Positions 1 to 34,964 of a stretch of 64,000 bases of DNA are shown here, piece by piece (positions within the stretch are counted from its first letter, which is position 1; the number at the start of each line of letters is the position of its first letter). The notes under the pieces were generated by a model, which worked only from the letters and a program-made list of their open reading frames with translations, was not told the origin of the DNA and ran no database searches. Where the stretch lies: the NCBI GenBank assembly GCA_963693365.1, contig CAVNZM010000005.1, positions 4,402,001 to 4,466,000 of the forward strand, given 5' to 3'. Made by a program: the position numbers and the translations under genes. Source of the stretch: Amoebidium appalachense (lineage: Eukaryota > Ichthyosporea).

Positions 1-555
1 CGCCCCCGAGGCTCCCTCACTGCGCCGTGCTTAGGCTAGGCCTCTCCCGCTGTCGCTGGGGTTCCCCCTCCTAAGATTTCCTTCTCTATAGGCTAAAGTT
101 CCCTGGCGTATATACACACCTGCACATATGTCCACCCGCACAAGCCGTCATCCACACGCACACACACGCACATGCAAGAGGCTCTCTCTCTCATGATTGC
201 AATCTGTCTCTAGATCTTTGTCTATAGCTGTCTCTCTCCTGATCCTCCCCTCCCCCTCGGCCCCTCCACCCTCCCCCCCTCCCCCCCCCCTTCCCCCGTG
301 CTCCCTCTTTTCTCTCTTAGATCTAAGGCCTCTCCCCACACTCCCTCAGTCTCTCTCTCTCTCTCTCTCCCCCCTCCCCCCCCTCCCCCCCCCCCACCAA
401 ACCCCTTGCTCTCTCGATTTCTCTCTCTCTTGAGCTCTATCGATATCGCGTGTGTGTGTGTGTTTGTGTGTGTGTTGATCAGTAATCACGGCATGATCGA
501 GCTAATGCCGTGCCGGCCCATTAGTACTGCCACATTATTTCACTATACCGATTGC

Positions 556-589
<34 letters not shown>

Positions 590-1111
590 TTTTTTTTTTA
601 AGTGCACATTGCATGCAAGTACTTTTAATCACGTGCGTGTACATTTCTGTGCAACGCCATGCTTGATCGTTCAACTTGTTCATTGTTCGATGCGAGTGTG
701 TCGGAGTTTGGTACATGTTGGGGTGTGAGCTGCTGAGGGTGGGTTTACGTGGTGATGGTGGTTGTGCAAGTGGGCAGCTGGAGGTGGGGGGAGCCCGGGG
801 GAGGGGGAGGGAGGGAGGGGGAGGGGAGGGGGGAGGGAGGGGGGGAGGGGGGGGAGGGGGGAGGGGGAGCCTCAGGGAAAAGGATTGATTAAATTGTCGA
901 AAGTTGCTCTTCTGCTAAGCTTCTCTGCATTTAGGTTCCAAATGTCAATTGGGGAAGCCGCAGACATCTTCAAATTATGAAGGAGGTCACGAGGGCTTGC
1001 CCCGGGGGGGGGGGGGGGGGGGGAGTTGTAGGGTTGTCCTAAGGAATTCACCCAGGGGAGGGCCGAACCCAGAATGACCTGTGGCTGTGTCATGCTGCTA
1101 TTGAAACCATA

Positions 1112-1142
<31 letters not shown>

Positions 1143-2051
1143 TTTTTTTTTGTTTTTTTTTTTCAAAGGGGGGGGGGGGGGGGGGGGGGGGTTTCAACTT
1201 AGCAGAACAGGTTGATACGATACTAAGTTTTACAATATCAAAAAGTGTTCGTGGGCATACCCACACACCATTCAGAGACAGTCTATTTTAATAAAGTTTC
1301 ATTTATTATTTTATTTGTAACAGTGCCACAGTGCAAGGCGGAGTATTTACAATCATCACAGTGCAACATTGCCAAAATAATCATAGTTGTAGAATTTATT
1401 GATAATGTACCAAGACCTCCTAGACAAACGAAGCCTTACCAGGTACATAAGGGGAATATAACACCTAATGTATACTCTCAGGCACAAAACCTACACATAC
1501 ACCTAATGTCAATATCATGATAGATTGGAACAATTCTCTGAGCCGACAGACTCTATGAATCTCACTGTGGGTACAGGTCATGTTTTGAAATTCAATATTA
1601 AATACTCGAAAGATCAGCACTTACCTAGACTAAGTACTTCAATATCCAAAAGATTCACACATTTCTGTAACACAAAAACCCATCCAAAATCTTGTAACAG
1701 CTTACATGCTAAAGCACTGAAAACACAAGTCTTACATGCATAGCAACACGGTTGCTTGAAAGAAACCAAAGACACACAAAAAAAGGACCTTATATTGATA
1801 TCGATCAGGACCAAACAAAACTTAATATACATTACAAATGGTACTTTCTGTCACCACATCCAATAGAACATATCGAAGCCATAGACCAGTGAAAGCAATG
1901 GGCGTGGGTGGTCCCTCAAACACCCACGTCTTTGATGTTTGCCCACATTCATGGCGACCCCCCCCCCCCCCCTCCCCCCCCGCCGCCGGCCTGCCGGCCC
2001 GCCCGCATGCGCGCACGCACGCACGCACGCATGCACGCACGATGCGCGCGC

Positions 2052-2122
<71 letters not shown>

Positions 2123-2126
2123 GCGC

Positions 2127-2180
<54 letters not shown>

Positions 2181-2253
2181 TTCACACACTCAGACTCACA
2201 GGCCTACGTAGTGCTGGCCCACACACACATCCACACACTCAAGACTCACAGGT
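1..2253. other. No gene recognised; simple-repeat and AT-rich spacer
   Basis: I see no family-like coding segment on either strand. The first 900 bases hold CT-rich, poly-C (about 556-590) and GA/G-rich tracts; 1007-1023 and 1168-1191 are poly-G; 1200-1850 is comparatively AT-rich and non-repetitive. The AT-rich part lies just beyond the stop of the minus-strand zinc-finger gene at 2254 and could be its 3' untranslated region, but no poly-A signal settles this. Confidence 0.5.
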
Positions 2254-2378
2254 CTACGTAGTGCCTGCCAGCAGCATGCGCACAGTCTTTGTGTCCTCGT
2301 GCACGGCTGCACGTAACTTGCTTGCTTCAGTCCGGCTTTTCTGTATTGCCTGACAACATAAACACCATTTCAGCACAC

Positions 2379-2418
<40 letters not shown>

Positions 2419-2546
2419 CACACACGCACACACGGTGAGCCACCCTTTCAGCCCCTCCCCAATCCCCCCTCCTCCTCCACCTCCCCTTCCCCCCCCCCCC
2501 CACACACACACGCTTGCACGCACGCGCACACACCACACACACACAC

Positions 2547-2590
<44 letters not shown>

Positions 2591-2838
2591 ACACACAGCA
2601 ACACAACAGCACACGCACACGTACACACACACACAGCACACCCACCCCCCCCCCCCCCCCCCCCCCCCATCCCCCCCCACCCAAAACCCAAACACCCACA
2701 AACATAGACACACACCTTTTCTGCCTTGGAGATATCTTCACTCCTGGCCTTTTCCTGCTGTGCAACTGTGGTCTTTTCCTTCTCAAGTGCCTCCAATGCG
2801 GCACCCACAGCTGCAAGACGCTGCTGATGTGACTGTGT

Positions 2839-2905
<67 letters not shown>

Positions 2906-4076
2906 GGACTGGAGGGGGATGGGCGGGTGCATGTGTTTGTATTGTACAAAGCAAACTGTGCATTCAAACACACGCCCCCCCCCCCCCCCCCCCCCCCCCC
3001 CACCCCCTTTTTGCTCTATCTCTTTTTGTGTGTGTGTACAGGCGAAATCTTGCGTGTGTGGGTCACCGTGAAGGCGTGTGCGTGAATGTGCTTTTGGTTG
3101 ATGCATGTGTGTAATGCTCCTTAAAGGATGCCACCGAATACCACAACTACCCTTAGCATGCTTGCCAAAAAACACTTTGTCAACTTAAACGCCCGCAAGC
3201 GTGTTTCCACCCTCTTGATTTGTTGCGACGCCTGCACATGCCAATATGTTGTCAATGTTTGTATCTAAGTTGTGTTGCGCACCTTTGCATGATAGCCCAC
3301 GTGCGCGCATGTGTTGAACATGTATCTCTGTATGCGCACATGTACAAACAGACACAACCCTATATGCCTCCAAAACACAAAATCATGCACACATATGCTT
3401 AACCCTACCTGGACCCTAGCCAGCAGCAGCATCAAATGTGCATTTGTGTTCTTTGCATGTTCCTCCATGAGCCTATAACCCAACACCACCCCACAGCCCT
3501 TGTCTCTGTATGGGCATGCTGTTCGTCGCATGCTGCAGACCCCCTTGTGTACTTCCTGGTCCTGCCTTACACCACCGTCAGTTACCTCCCCACCCCCCCC
3601 CCCCCCCCCCCCTCCCCGGGTTCTCCCTACCTCTCCCTTGCCCCCCCCCCCAAACCACCACCTTTGCCAGCATCTTTCCAACATCGACCTGTCAGAGCAT
3701 TGTGCCCCGGGCCCAAACCGATGCCTAATCTAGGCCTAATCCACCCGTCTCTCCCCTCAATGAGGCACGTTTGTATTTGAAAAAAGGTATGTTATGACTA
3801 GACGCCAGCCAGCCATACACTGGCATCCTCCGAAGAAGGTTCAGCCTTGTATCAGGTACGACCCCACATTGCTGGCTGGCCACACACCATTACCCCCCTC
3901 CCCATCCCCCCCTTCCCCCCCCCCCTCCTGCCGCCTTCTACCCCCCCCCCTCCCCCCCCCCCCCCCCCCCCCCCCCGGCAAATATCCCTTCTCATTCCCT
4001 CGCCCCCTCCCCCTATCTGACACCAACAACAGTCGCAATCCATTAACCTTCACATCACACACTTTCGATCATTCCT

Positions 4077-4122
<46 letters not shown>

Positions 4123-5902
4123 AAAAAAAAAAGGAAAAAAAAAAGAAAAAAAACAAGAAAAAGAAAAAAGAATAGGAAAAAGCCAAAAAAAAAAACCAAA
4201 CCACCACCACCAAACGCACCATACGGCACACATTCTCTCCACAGCCGTTGACACAGGGCATGACTCTATGCAGGCAGCGCCCCTCATGCTCGGCCAGCCT
4301 CCGCACAGACAGATCCAGCCCACACCCTGCATACCTGTCAGCACCCTGCCCTCATATGCCCCACCTGCCCACATACATGCACCCACCCACCTTCCTCGGG
4401 GCACTTTGTGGCCTTAAAGTCACACCCCTGCTGGTGCTCTGCCCTTAACCCCACACCCACCACCTGCTTGCACACAGTGTCTTCATCCCCAAGTGCAAGA
4501 AGCAACTTTGCTGCCAGCCCCTCCCTGCCAGCAGGCACATATCAGCTTTTGCCCCCCCTCCCCCCCCCCCCCCCTCCCCCCCCTCCCCCCCCCCCCCCCC
4601 TCCCCCACCCCCACCCCCCCAAGGGGATTACATACGCACTGGCCCGGCCAAAGGCTGCCGGCCGGCCAAAATCCACCTCCAAACGGTCAAGGTAGGCCTC
4701 TGAGCCCTGGATCACCCCCAGGAGTTAGAATTTTTTTGGGCCGACTCCTGCTAGTGTATGTTTTTTTATGTGCAAGGGAACAGAAAGTTGTCGCTTTCAG
4801 AGAAAGGGGATGGAGTATTGGACAGGGCTAATAGACGAGTGAGAGATGAGGCAAGAGAGACTGCTATGTTTCTTATTAAAAATACATACATCAACACATT
4901 TTTTTAGCACACTTACCGGTTCAGAGGCTCTTTGCTCACACACCCAACTAACCACCTAGCCACATTCTCCCCCTCACCACAACCATTCACTCATCTGCCC
5001 ACCAACACAGGCCTCCTTAAAACCCATCCTATCAACCACCCACACCCACTCACCCATCCAACGCCCTCAAACCCACTTCACCCTACCCCACCCATGAATC
5101 TACCCCCACCTTAACCCCAACCTCAACCACCCACCCACCTCTGTCGTTCTTGCAAACAGTGAGGACAGACGGCCAGCCAGGGTCAGCTGCTGGGACGCAG
5201 CCTCCTCCATGGCCCGTTCAAGAAAGGCCATGCCGGTACCAAACTCGATCTTGCGCACCTGCAGATCACAGGAACATGCACATTCAATTTGTAAGACACA
5301 AAAAGTGTATATATAAGCACATAGATATACAAGAAGCCAAACCCGTAACTACTAGCGCACAATCAATAAGTAGCCGACACCACAACATACACACACGCAC
5401 ACACACGAACACGGACACGAAGACACGCACATATCCAGATTCACCCAAACCAGTAACACCACGACATGCCCAAGCAGGCCCACATGCCGCATAGGTAACT
5501 TTCCTAAACACCGTAAGTCCACCCTTGCACCTGGCATAGGCCCACCTACCGCGGCAGCTCTAGCCAGAAGGTTCTCGGCATATTTGGCCCAGGCAACCTC
5601 AGCCTCCTCCCCACTACACGCACCACCCACCAGCCGTGCAAACTTATTGCGCAGCCGTGCAGCCGTCAGCCACGTCTGTGAAACACCCCCTAGTGAGTGC
5701 CTGCTCACAACCTGCCTCTTCTCCCCCATGGCAAGACACCCTCCTCTACCTGTCTTCCCCCCCCCCCCCCCCTCTCCCCCTGGTCCCCTCTCTCCTCCCC
5801 TTCGTTCCCCCCCAACCCGCCCCGTCCCCACAGCCCAGGCCCACGTACCGACTCCACATCGACCAGGTTGCACCTCTGCTCGCCCTCGCCCACCAAAGCC
5901 AT
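2254..5902 (-). CDS. TRAF-type zinc finger and coiled-coil protein
   Basis: Exons in transcript order: 5902-5849, 5675-5550, 5258-5139, 4697-4632, 4520-4391, 4326-4220, (one exon not found), 3532-3409, 2823-2716, 2349-2254. The start MALVGEGEQRC opens an 18-codon exon. About 120 residues of helical, unrecognised sequence follow; the pattern is loosely BAR/F-BAR-like but I cannot confirm that. Exons 5-6 carry TRAF-type fingers (HQQGCDFKATKCP, then GCGLDLSVRRLAEHEGRC and MPCVNGCGENVC). Exon 3532-3409 gives a third (ACPYRDKGC, EEHAKNTNAH). The C-terminus is a coiled coil (ALEALEKEKTTVAQQEKAR) ending LLAGTT-stop. Phase shows an exon of length 2 mod 3 is missing between 3533 and 4219. TRAF fingers usually act in ubiquitin/adaptor signalling; the role here is unknown. 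Confidence 0.75.
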
Positions 5903-6859
5903 TGTGAACTGGCTCTGGCAGAGGGCTGTAGCGCCCGACCGCCAGTTGCCCGTGCAGATGGTGGTGTAATGCAGTCGGCACCTACGGGTCACGGCCCCGC
6001 TGAGGTAGCAGTTCGGGCGTGTACACGTTGGAATGGTGTGTTGGAAATCCTATGATTGCAGTAGGGGCTGAATTGCAGCCGCTTTTCATTACAGAACCAT
6101 AACTTGAAAGATTTTTCAAGTTGGAGTGCGCGCTGCGCGTTGGTTATGTTACAACTGAAGGTGAACTTTCTGGACTTTTGTGAGCGATGCATGACAGGGC
6201 GATGGCTGCGTTAACATACACGAAGGCGGTAGGCATAATTCGACATGGTCATAATATGCTGGCACGAAAGGAGACACGGTGGCCTTCCCGCCCAGAAAGT
6301 CAGAACGGAAAGCTTTCTTTCTTTCTTTTTTTTTTTTTTGAACACAGTGCCGTCTGCCGGCTCAGCGGAGCGGCCGAGCCTCCGAGTCCGAGGTATCGTC
6401 TGATTGGCTGCCCATTCCCGGTATGTTCCCCATAACCTTACTATGAGGGGTGCTAAAAATACCTTTTGTCCACCAGGAATATTTGTAATATATAAGATTC
6501 AGCATTAATGCGCTTTTATTGCAATATGAGCTATTTATCAAACCTTAATAACGTGAATGTTTATTAAATTTGTGTAATGTAACATATATAGGAGCATAAG
6601 CTACTATGTTGCCATTCTAATCAAATTTTGGTTGCTCGCAAACGGGACATGCCCCACCTCTAAAAGTTTGAGGAGATTTTAATGGTGCGCAACGAGCCAA
6701 TGAACGTGCACCGGCAGATCCGCCAGATGCCGCCCAGATCTCATGTTTTGCACACAACAGAATTACAGAAACACAGGACGTGTTTTATTCACTTTACCTC
6801 TGCATTTCTATATGCAGTAAGCCGCTTGCTGCCGCCCGGACCCGCACCCTCCTTCAACC
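5903..6859. promoter_or_regulatory. Divergent intergenic region (zinc-finger gene / DAHP synthase)
   Basis: The two flanking genes start back to back, so both promoters should lie here. A CCAAT-type element in reverse (GATTGGCTG) sits near 6401-6409. The sequence is otherwise non-repetitive apart from a T-run at 6327-6339, in contrast to the introns on both sides. No TATA box is evident. Confidence 0.4.
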
Positions 6860-20400
<13,541 letters not shown>

Positions 20401-22573
20401 CTGTGCACGTGGCAGAACAAGTCAGAGTAACATGAGCAGGGCAGTAGGCGGTTTGCAAGTGCTGGGTTGGAACAAAAATTACACCACGTGTACGCTGGTA
20501 CTACACGGCAAGCTGACACATAGGATCCCACGACCCGCACTTTATCCAAAGAAAAAAGCAAGGCCGAAAAAAAGATCGAGGCAAGAAATGTTTGTCTTGC
20601 CACCCCGCACTTTTGTGCCTGATCTAGAGGACAACCGTGGCAATAAGGTTTAGGTTTGTGGCAAGATGCTTATCGTTAAGCAATTTCTATGTTCATCGAT
20701 GAACACCGAGATTTCCCTGCCCGATGTGAGCACCTTAAACGCAGGCCCACACTTGCCAAGTATAAAACACAGTACATGCACGTATCTACCTGGTACACCT
20801 TTATGTGCACACACTACACACCTACACGGTGTTAAAGGCACATACACAAGCAACCAGAAAAGCCAAAACACACACACACAAAATCATCAAAATATCACGT
20901 ACAATCGATCGAACACACACGTGAACGGATTCACTTGCATCCACGTAACAACCAAAGGACCACAACGCCCGCGCGTGCGCACAGGCACATCCCATGCACA
21001 GACACACGTAGAAACACACGATCAGCAAGCACACACACATCCTTACACAAGCACACGAGGGAGCACAAAAAGGGGGTCATGCATTCAAAAGCAAGGCACA
21101 AGCGTGCACATACACGCACGCACACACGCACAAACAAGCACATGCACATACACACGAGCGTACGCGCCGACACAAACACGCAAACATACGGCCAGAAACA
21201 ACCACACAACCACACCCGCTCAACCATACACTCAAACACAACAGGCACACACGCGCGCACAAGAACGTACACCCCACATTAAAGCTAGATCCACACACCC
21301 ACACACGCACGCGCGCCGCGCGCGGGCCCTTGCCTGTGCACATACCTGTACACACACACACACACACACGCACGCACGCACGCACGCACGCACACGCACA
21401 CACGCGCACACACACACTTGCAACATCAACTTGCTCACACAGCCATGCACACACATAAGCACACACACGCACCATGGCTTAGCTTTCCCAACACAAGTTC
21501 GGCCGGTGCCTCTTGTGGGTCAGGTGGGTTGTCCCGGAATACCGCTAGCCTCAGCATCGTGTGGATGGACCCACGCACACGGGCTTAGCGAAGTCTGCTG
21601 TAACTTTTTTCTTGAACGGGCAGGGCAGATCGTTTCTGGCATAAAGCTGGTGGTTGGCTAGCCAAGAAGCTGTTGCATAAGGACTATTTCAAGGTGTTTT
21701 TGGTAGGGATTATTAAAGCACAGCTTCTTGGCAAGCATAGCTGGAAGATGCACACATCACATTGGAGCTTGCACACTTCTCAGACGCCAAGTTTTCAAGT
21801 TTTGACTTTGAGGTGGTCCGACGATCCCTTGCGGCTCATCTATGCCCTGTTAGTGTTACGTAAGTACAAACTTTTTGCCGCCCAGATCTGTAGTCCGCCA
21901 AAATGACATCACCAGAGTTGAATTTTGCCCCATGCATAGTCAAGAAATAAATGGTCGAGGTGTCGTTCAATGAACTAATCCCTGAGGCAAAGAGGGTAAC
22001 GGTCACTGCTTTTCAGTTTTGCTTTTTTGTGTGTGAGCAGACGCTATAATCATATATATGCTACGGTAAAGGAGTGTATATTTATTGGAGGCTGGTAGTG
22101 GGCAGCAGTTGTGTTGTTGTGCGCGTGGCGCTTGTATTTAGTCGCGCACAGCACAGGCATTCGGCAATTTGCAGCCGTACATCAGGCTAGGTAAGTCCCC
22201 CTGCTAACACGGTGACATTGTTTTGCCCTTTCTTGCTGTCGTTTATTGAAACACTCTCACAACCTGTTCACGCAGAAATGCACAGGCATGCACAAGGTTT
22301 ATGGCGCGAACACAGAGCTTGGCATGACGGAGACATATACACACCAGCAACACACCCCCACACTTCTGTTGGTAGAGTTATAAAAACACAGCCTCCGGAT
22401 CTTTCCAAGCTGTCTTTTGCAGGCAATGCTCCTATAACTAAGATTTAACAGGAAATTCATTTCTCATGCGTGAAAAGCACATGAATGCGCACTAATTGGC
22501 AGCATTACACAAAGCACACGGAGTCATAGAACCCCCCCCCCCACCCCTCCCCCCCCCCCCCCCCCACACACAC

Positions 22574-22629
<56 letters not shown>

Positions 22630-23014
22630 GTCGAATAGGAGTAATTCATGTGTAGACAGGGGCACCTACTGTACTTGCAACCCTCCGCATTGTCCCACTG
22701 CACATGCCTGTTAATGCTTTCTAAAATCCACTCTTCGCTCTACCCTCTTTTGGCTCGATATATGGCTTCCATTGTGCTTATTAATGCGTACTGCTGTATT
22801 CTTTTGCTCTTGCTGTTTAAACGTCATAGGGGCCCCCACACAAACCCTTCTGATAGTGAAGCTCTGTGTGGAATGGTAGGCGCTAAGGCGGTATCATTTA
22901 CACCAGGTAGCCTCAGGTAGAGTTTGTAGTTAGTGCTGATGATTTCTGAGTTGCAGCTTACTGTTGAGGTTACCGATAGCCAAGTCACACCTGCAAGCGC
23001 TCTTTGGCTGCGCC
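20401..23014. other. Divergent intergenic region, cullin / KNL2
   Basis: No gene recognised. 20830-21480 is (CA)n with interspersed CG-rich alternating purine-pyrimidine DNA (about 21300-21330). 21480-22500 is non-repetitive and AT-richer. A poly-C/(CA)n tract covers 22530-22625. The missing first exon of the cullin gene and the promoters of both genes should be here; I could not identify them. Confidence 0.4.
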
Positions 23015-30603
<7,589 letters not shown>

Positions 30604-30685
30604 AGCATGATGTTCCACATGCATATGCACGAAGGAGGGCCACGCTAGTTAATATAATGATGAACACCGTGGCATTATGTTGCTA

Positions 30686-30691
30686 AATAAA
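30686..30691 (+). terminator. Polyadenylation signal AATAAA for KNL2
   Basis: Canonical AATAAA 83 nt after the KNL2 stop codon, followed by a T-run at 30704-30714. Confidence 0.7.
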
Positions 30692-30836
30692 GGTACCTGT
30701 GTCTTTTTTTTTTTTGCCTCAAAAAAGGTTTAGTGCTATATAGCTCACAGGAGCGTGTCGTGTCGTGGAAAAGTGTCGAGGGGTTGATTATGACAAGGTG
30801 ATGTGTCCGTGGGAGGGTGTGTGGTGTATGCTCATG

Positions 30837-30874
<38 letters not shown>

Positions 30875-30879
30875 AGGGG

Positions 30880-30916
<37 letters not shown>

Positions 30917-31118
30917 GGGTAAGTGAATATGTACTCGGTCACTACGAGAGTCGACAGTCGACATATGACGACCACACCTGCCATTGCCAGAAAATCGGAA
31001 TCATACCTAATTTATGGCATACATTTATGTACATACACCCCAGTGGTGGCCAGCACACACCTGGTTACATTCACACAGCTCATAAACCTTCATACCGACC
31101 ACCATACATGCATACAAC

Positions 31119-32054
31119 TCAGTCCTCAGACCTCTTGCGCTTAACCCCCTGCCCTGTGTTCTCTATTGCTGGTGGTAGCGGTGGCTCCTCCAAATTTTCC
31201 ACTGCAGCCCAGTCATAACCTGCAGCACATACAGTTACCACATGTCCCATTTAATATATTGAAGGCGAAAAACCAAAGGGAAAAAAGGAAAAAAAGAGCA
31301 AGAGACCCACCTGCCGTGGCTGCCAGCTGTAGGTCACTGGGGTAGCCGGCCACCATAACGTCCTCTGTAAATGCTGTCAGCACCCTGCACCAGCACACAC
31401 ACAGCATACGGTCGCTGCAGTACACATGCACACGTATACGCACACAGTGCTCACGTGCACACACAGGTGCACACCCACCCACACATCACCCATCCGCCCA
31501 CGTACACACACCGAGAGTCAGAGGCAGGCCCCTCTAGAGGCTCCCCCCCCCCCCCCCCCCTACATACACACACAGCGCGTGCACACGCTACCCATACCCA
31601 CACCCACCCACACACATACCTGGGCAGCCAGCCAGCAGCATGCGCTGCAGCAGCAAATCCTCCTCTTTCAGTGGACATGCCATCGAGTCTGCCCCCAGGG
31701 CCATAGCCACAGTGTGCTGTTTGGTGCGCTGCAGTGCTTCTTCTCTGGCTGCACGCTGCCTGGCTGCCTTTGCATAAGCGGCTGGTAAAGGCGCTGGCTC
31801 ACTGCTGACTGCAGGGGCAAGGGGGGTGGCTTGTGGCTCTGCCTGCATCATGTCAGACCCGGCTACCATGCCATAAAACATGTGCAGAACTGGACTGAAT
31901 GTTCGGGCCTCATAGTTCCAGATGTCCACAAGAAAGGGAAGCCCGAGTAACACTCAATACGGGCACACACAGCATCCCCCATGTGGACACACACACGCTT
32001 AAGCCCTCCTTGCCCAATACACACCCACCCCATCCCACATGCGGGCATGCGACA

Positions 32055-32114
<60 letters not shown>

Positions 32115-32815
32115 ACTCACACACCCACACACCCACACCCACATATTCATAACTGTGCATACACACCTGGTCCAGCCTCTTGAGCATAGTGTCCAGACAC
32201 CACTGCTGCAGTATGCTCTTGCCCTGGCCCACACAGTCCTTCTTGCTCACCTGCAGCTACGTACGTCAGCAATCCTATTCCCCCCCCCCCCCCCCCCCCC
32301 TCCCCCCCCCCTCCCCCCATCGCCACACACCCACACCCACACCCACCCACCCACCCACCAACACATACACACACACCCACCCACCCACCCACCCACACAT
32401 ACACACCCACACGTGTCTACACAGGAGCCCCACCTCCCCAACCACGCACCTGCACACCCTGGACCTTTGCCTGCCACTCCAGCGCCTTAATGAATTCTCT
32501 TCTGCGCTTGTCATAAGTGTCCACCCCTATCTGCAATCCCACAGGGAAAAATGAGGCCCCATACAGCACCACAGGAGACGGAACGATGGGGTGTGTGGGG
32601 GTGGGGGTGGGGGAGGGAGTAAAATGGGGGGGAGAGGGGGGGGAGGGGGAGGGGGGGGGATGGGGGGATGTTGACCAATGGCACTAATGCAGGCAGGGAT
32701 GTACAAACCCATGCCCCAGCACCCACCTGCAGGGCCGTGCATATGGTGCTGCACACCGCGTGTTTGCTGTTGCCCTCCATCTCCAGCCCTAGCCCTGTAC
32801 AACATGTCAATATAG

Positions 32816-32851
<36 letters not shown>

Positions 32852-33402
32852 TTCCCCTCCCCTCCCCTTCGGCCCCCGAGGGCTGTTCAAAGCCAAAATT
32901 GCTACCCCCCTCCCCTCCCCCTCCCCCCCCCACCACAAAAAAAAAAAAAGAAAGAAAGAAAAAAGAACGAAAGAAAGAGAAGAGAGAGAGAAAATACCCC
33001 CCGCCCCCCCCCCCCCTTCAATTACCGTCGTGACGCACCTAGGGCAGCCGCCGCCACGATCAGGGGCTGTCTGCCAGTGCCTATCCACGCCTCCCTGCCC
33101 AGCCCCAGCAGCCGCGTGGCCAGCACCTTCACCTCCTCCAGCCCTCCTGGTCCTGCATCCAAAAAAAGCATGTGAGCACCCCTGCCATCCCCCCCCCCCC
33201 CCCCCCCCACCCCCCCCTTCCCCCCCCCCCCCCAACCCCGGGCATGCCCCACCCCGCCCTGCCTCTACACATGCACATGCACACATACACACAGGCACAC
33301 ACACTCACACATAGTCACCCACACCCAGCACCTTTATCCCCTCCCCCCTTCCCCCCTCTCCCCCACTGCACATGCGCGCGCGCGCGCGCATGCGTGTGCG
33401 CG

Positions 33403-33449
<47 letters not shown>

Positions 33450-33866
33450 CATGTCTGTGAGATGCACGCACCCAGATCCAGGGTGCCGAGAGGCCCACCC
33501 TCCGTGTCCAGCAACTTTGCGCAGTGCTGCAGGTGGCCCTCCTCACTGGTCACCACCCCCAGCCCTGTCTGCCACTCATCCTTGCCCACTACCAAAGTGT
33601 CAGAAATCCCCCCCCCCCCCCCCCCTCCCCCCCCCCACACACGCACCACACACACACACACCCCTCACCCTCCCCCAGCCCCAAATCACACACACACACA
33701 CACACGCACACGCACAAAGGCGCCAACACCGGGCAGGGGCACCTACCCAGCAGGCTGCGCAGCATGTTGTGCATACGGCCCAGCCCAAACACGTCCACCT
33801 GTAGCTGCAGCTGCAAACCCCCCACCCCTTAAGCCCCCCTCCCCTTTTCCCCCCCTTTCTCCCCTC

Positions 33867-33898
<32 letters not shown>

Positions 33899-34919
33899 TT
33901 GGGGCCCACCCAGGCAGGGAACACCCACAGCCACGTCTATCAGGGGCCTTGTGGTGCCATTGTTAAGAAGAACCCATCGGCAGCAGCTGCCGGCCACCAC
34001 CCTCGTCATCCTGCCCACAACACAACCTCAAACATCAGGATGGAATTCAAGGCCAGTTTTTGTGGGCTCTCGAGGCACCTCCGTCCCCCAACCCCACACC
34101 TGCTTCCGACCTTTACCTCGCATTTCTCCTATGCCCCCTCTCCCCCCTCCCCCCCCCTCTCCCCGACAAACCTCCTCACATCTCCAAGAAACAGTATACC
34201 ATATCCTACTTCCATATCTTTAATACATGAAGATTCTGTTCCTGTAAAATTACAAAAAACATGATGATCCAGCATCCAGCAGGCCCGCACCTGCCATAAC
34301 TCAGGTCCAGCGTAGCATATGCCTGCTGGAACAGGTGCTTGGCCTGTTCTATGAGCGCACTGCTGAGCCCTAGCTGCCGCCCAACCTCCACCAACTCTCC
34401 AATCCCCTTGCGCTGCAACCAGAATCAGCATTCTGCTTCATGGAAACACACGACGATCTCTTGCATGGTAGAGACAAGTACGACAGATTATCTACACTTC
34501 CACAGCATCCACTTTCCACCTTCCAATACTAAGACAAAAATTTCTTCCTGGCAACGTGAGGCCTAGCTGCTTCTGAATAACCTTGCATGCAAAGGGCTGA
34601 AAGCCCCGGATATGGCCAGTAATATACTGTAAATATGACGAACAACCATGGTGGATCAGCAATGTCCCTTTCGACCTATGCCCAACACGCGCCCTTATAC
34701 ACAACAGGACACTGGTTGCCCCCCCCCCCCCCCCCTCTTCCGCTGCACACCCACCCAAATACCACCATCCCTCCCCAATTCCCAGCTTATCGTTCCTATC
34801 CTAATGCCTTCTCCTCAATGGCCCAAGAAAAGGAGCTAAAATCAGGTTGGTTTGCAGAGGGGGAGGGAGGGGGGGGGGAGTGAGGGAGGGAGGGGGGAAG
34901 GAGAGAGGGAGGGCCCCCC

Positions 34920-34964
<45 letters not shown>

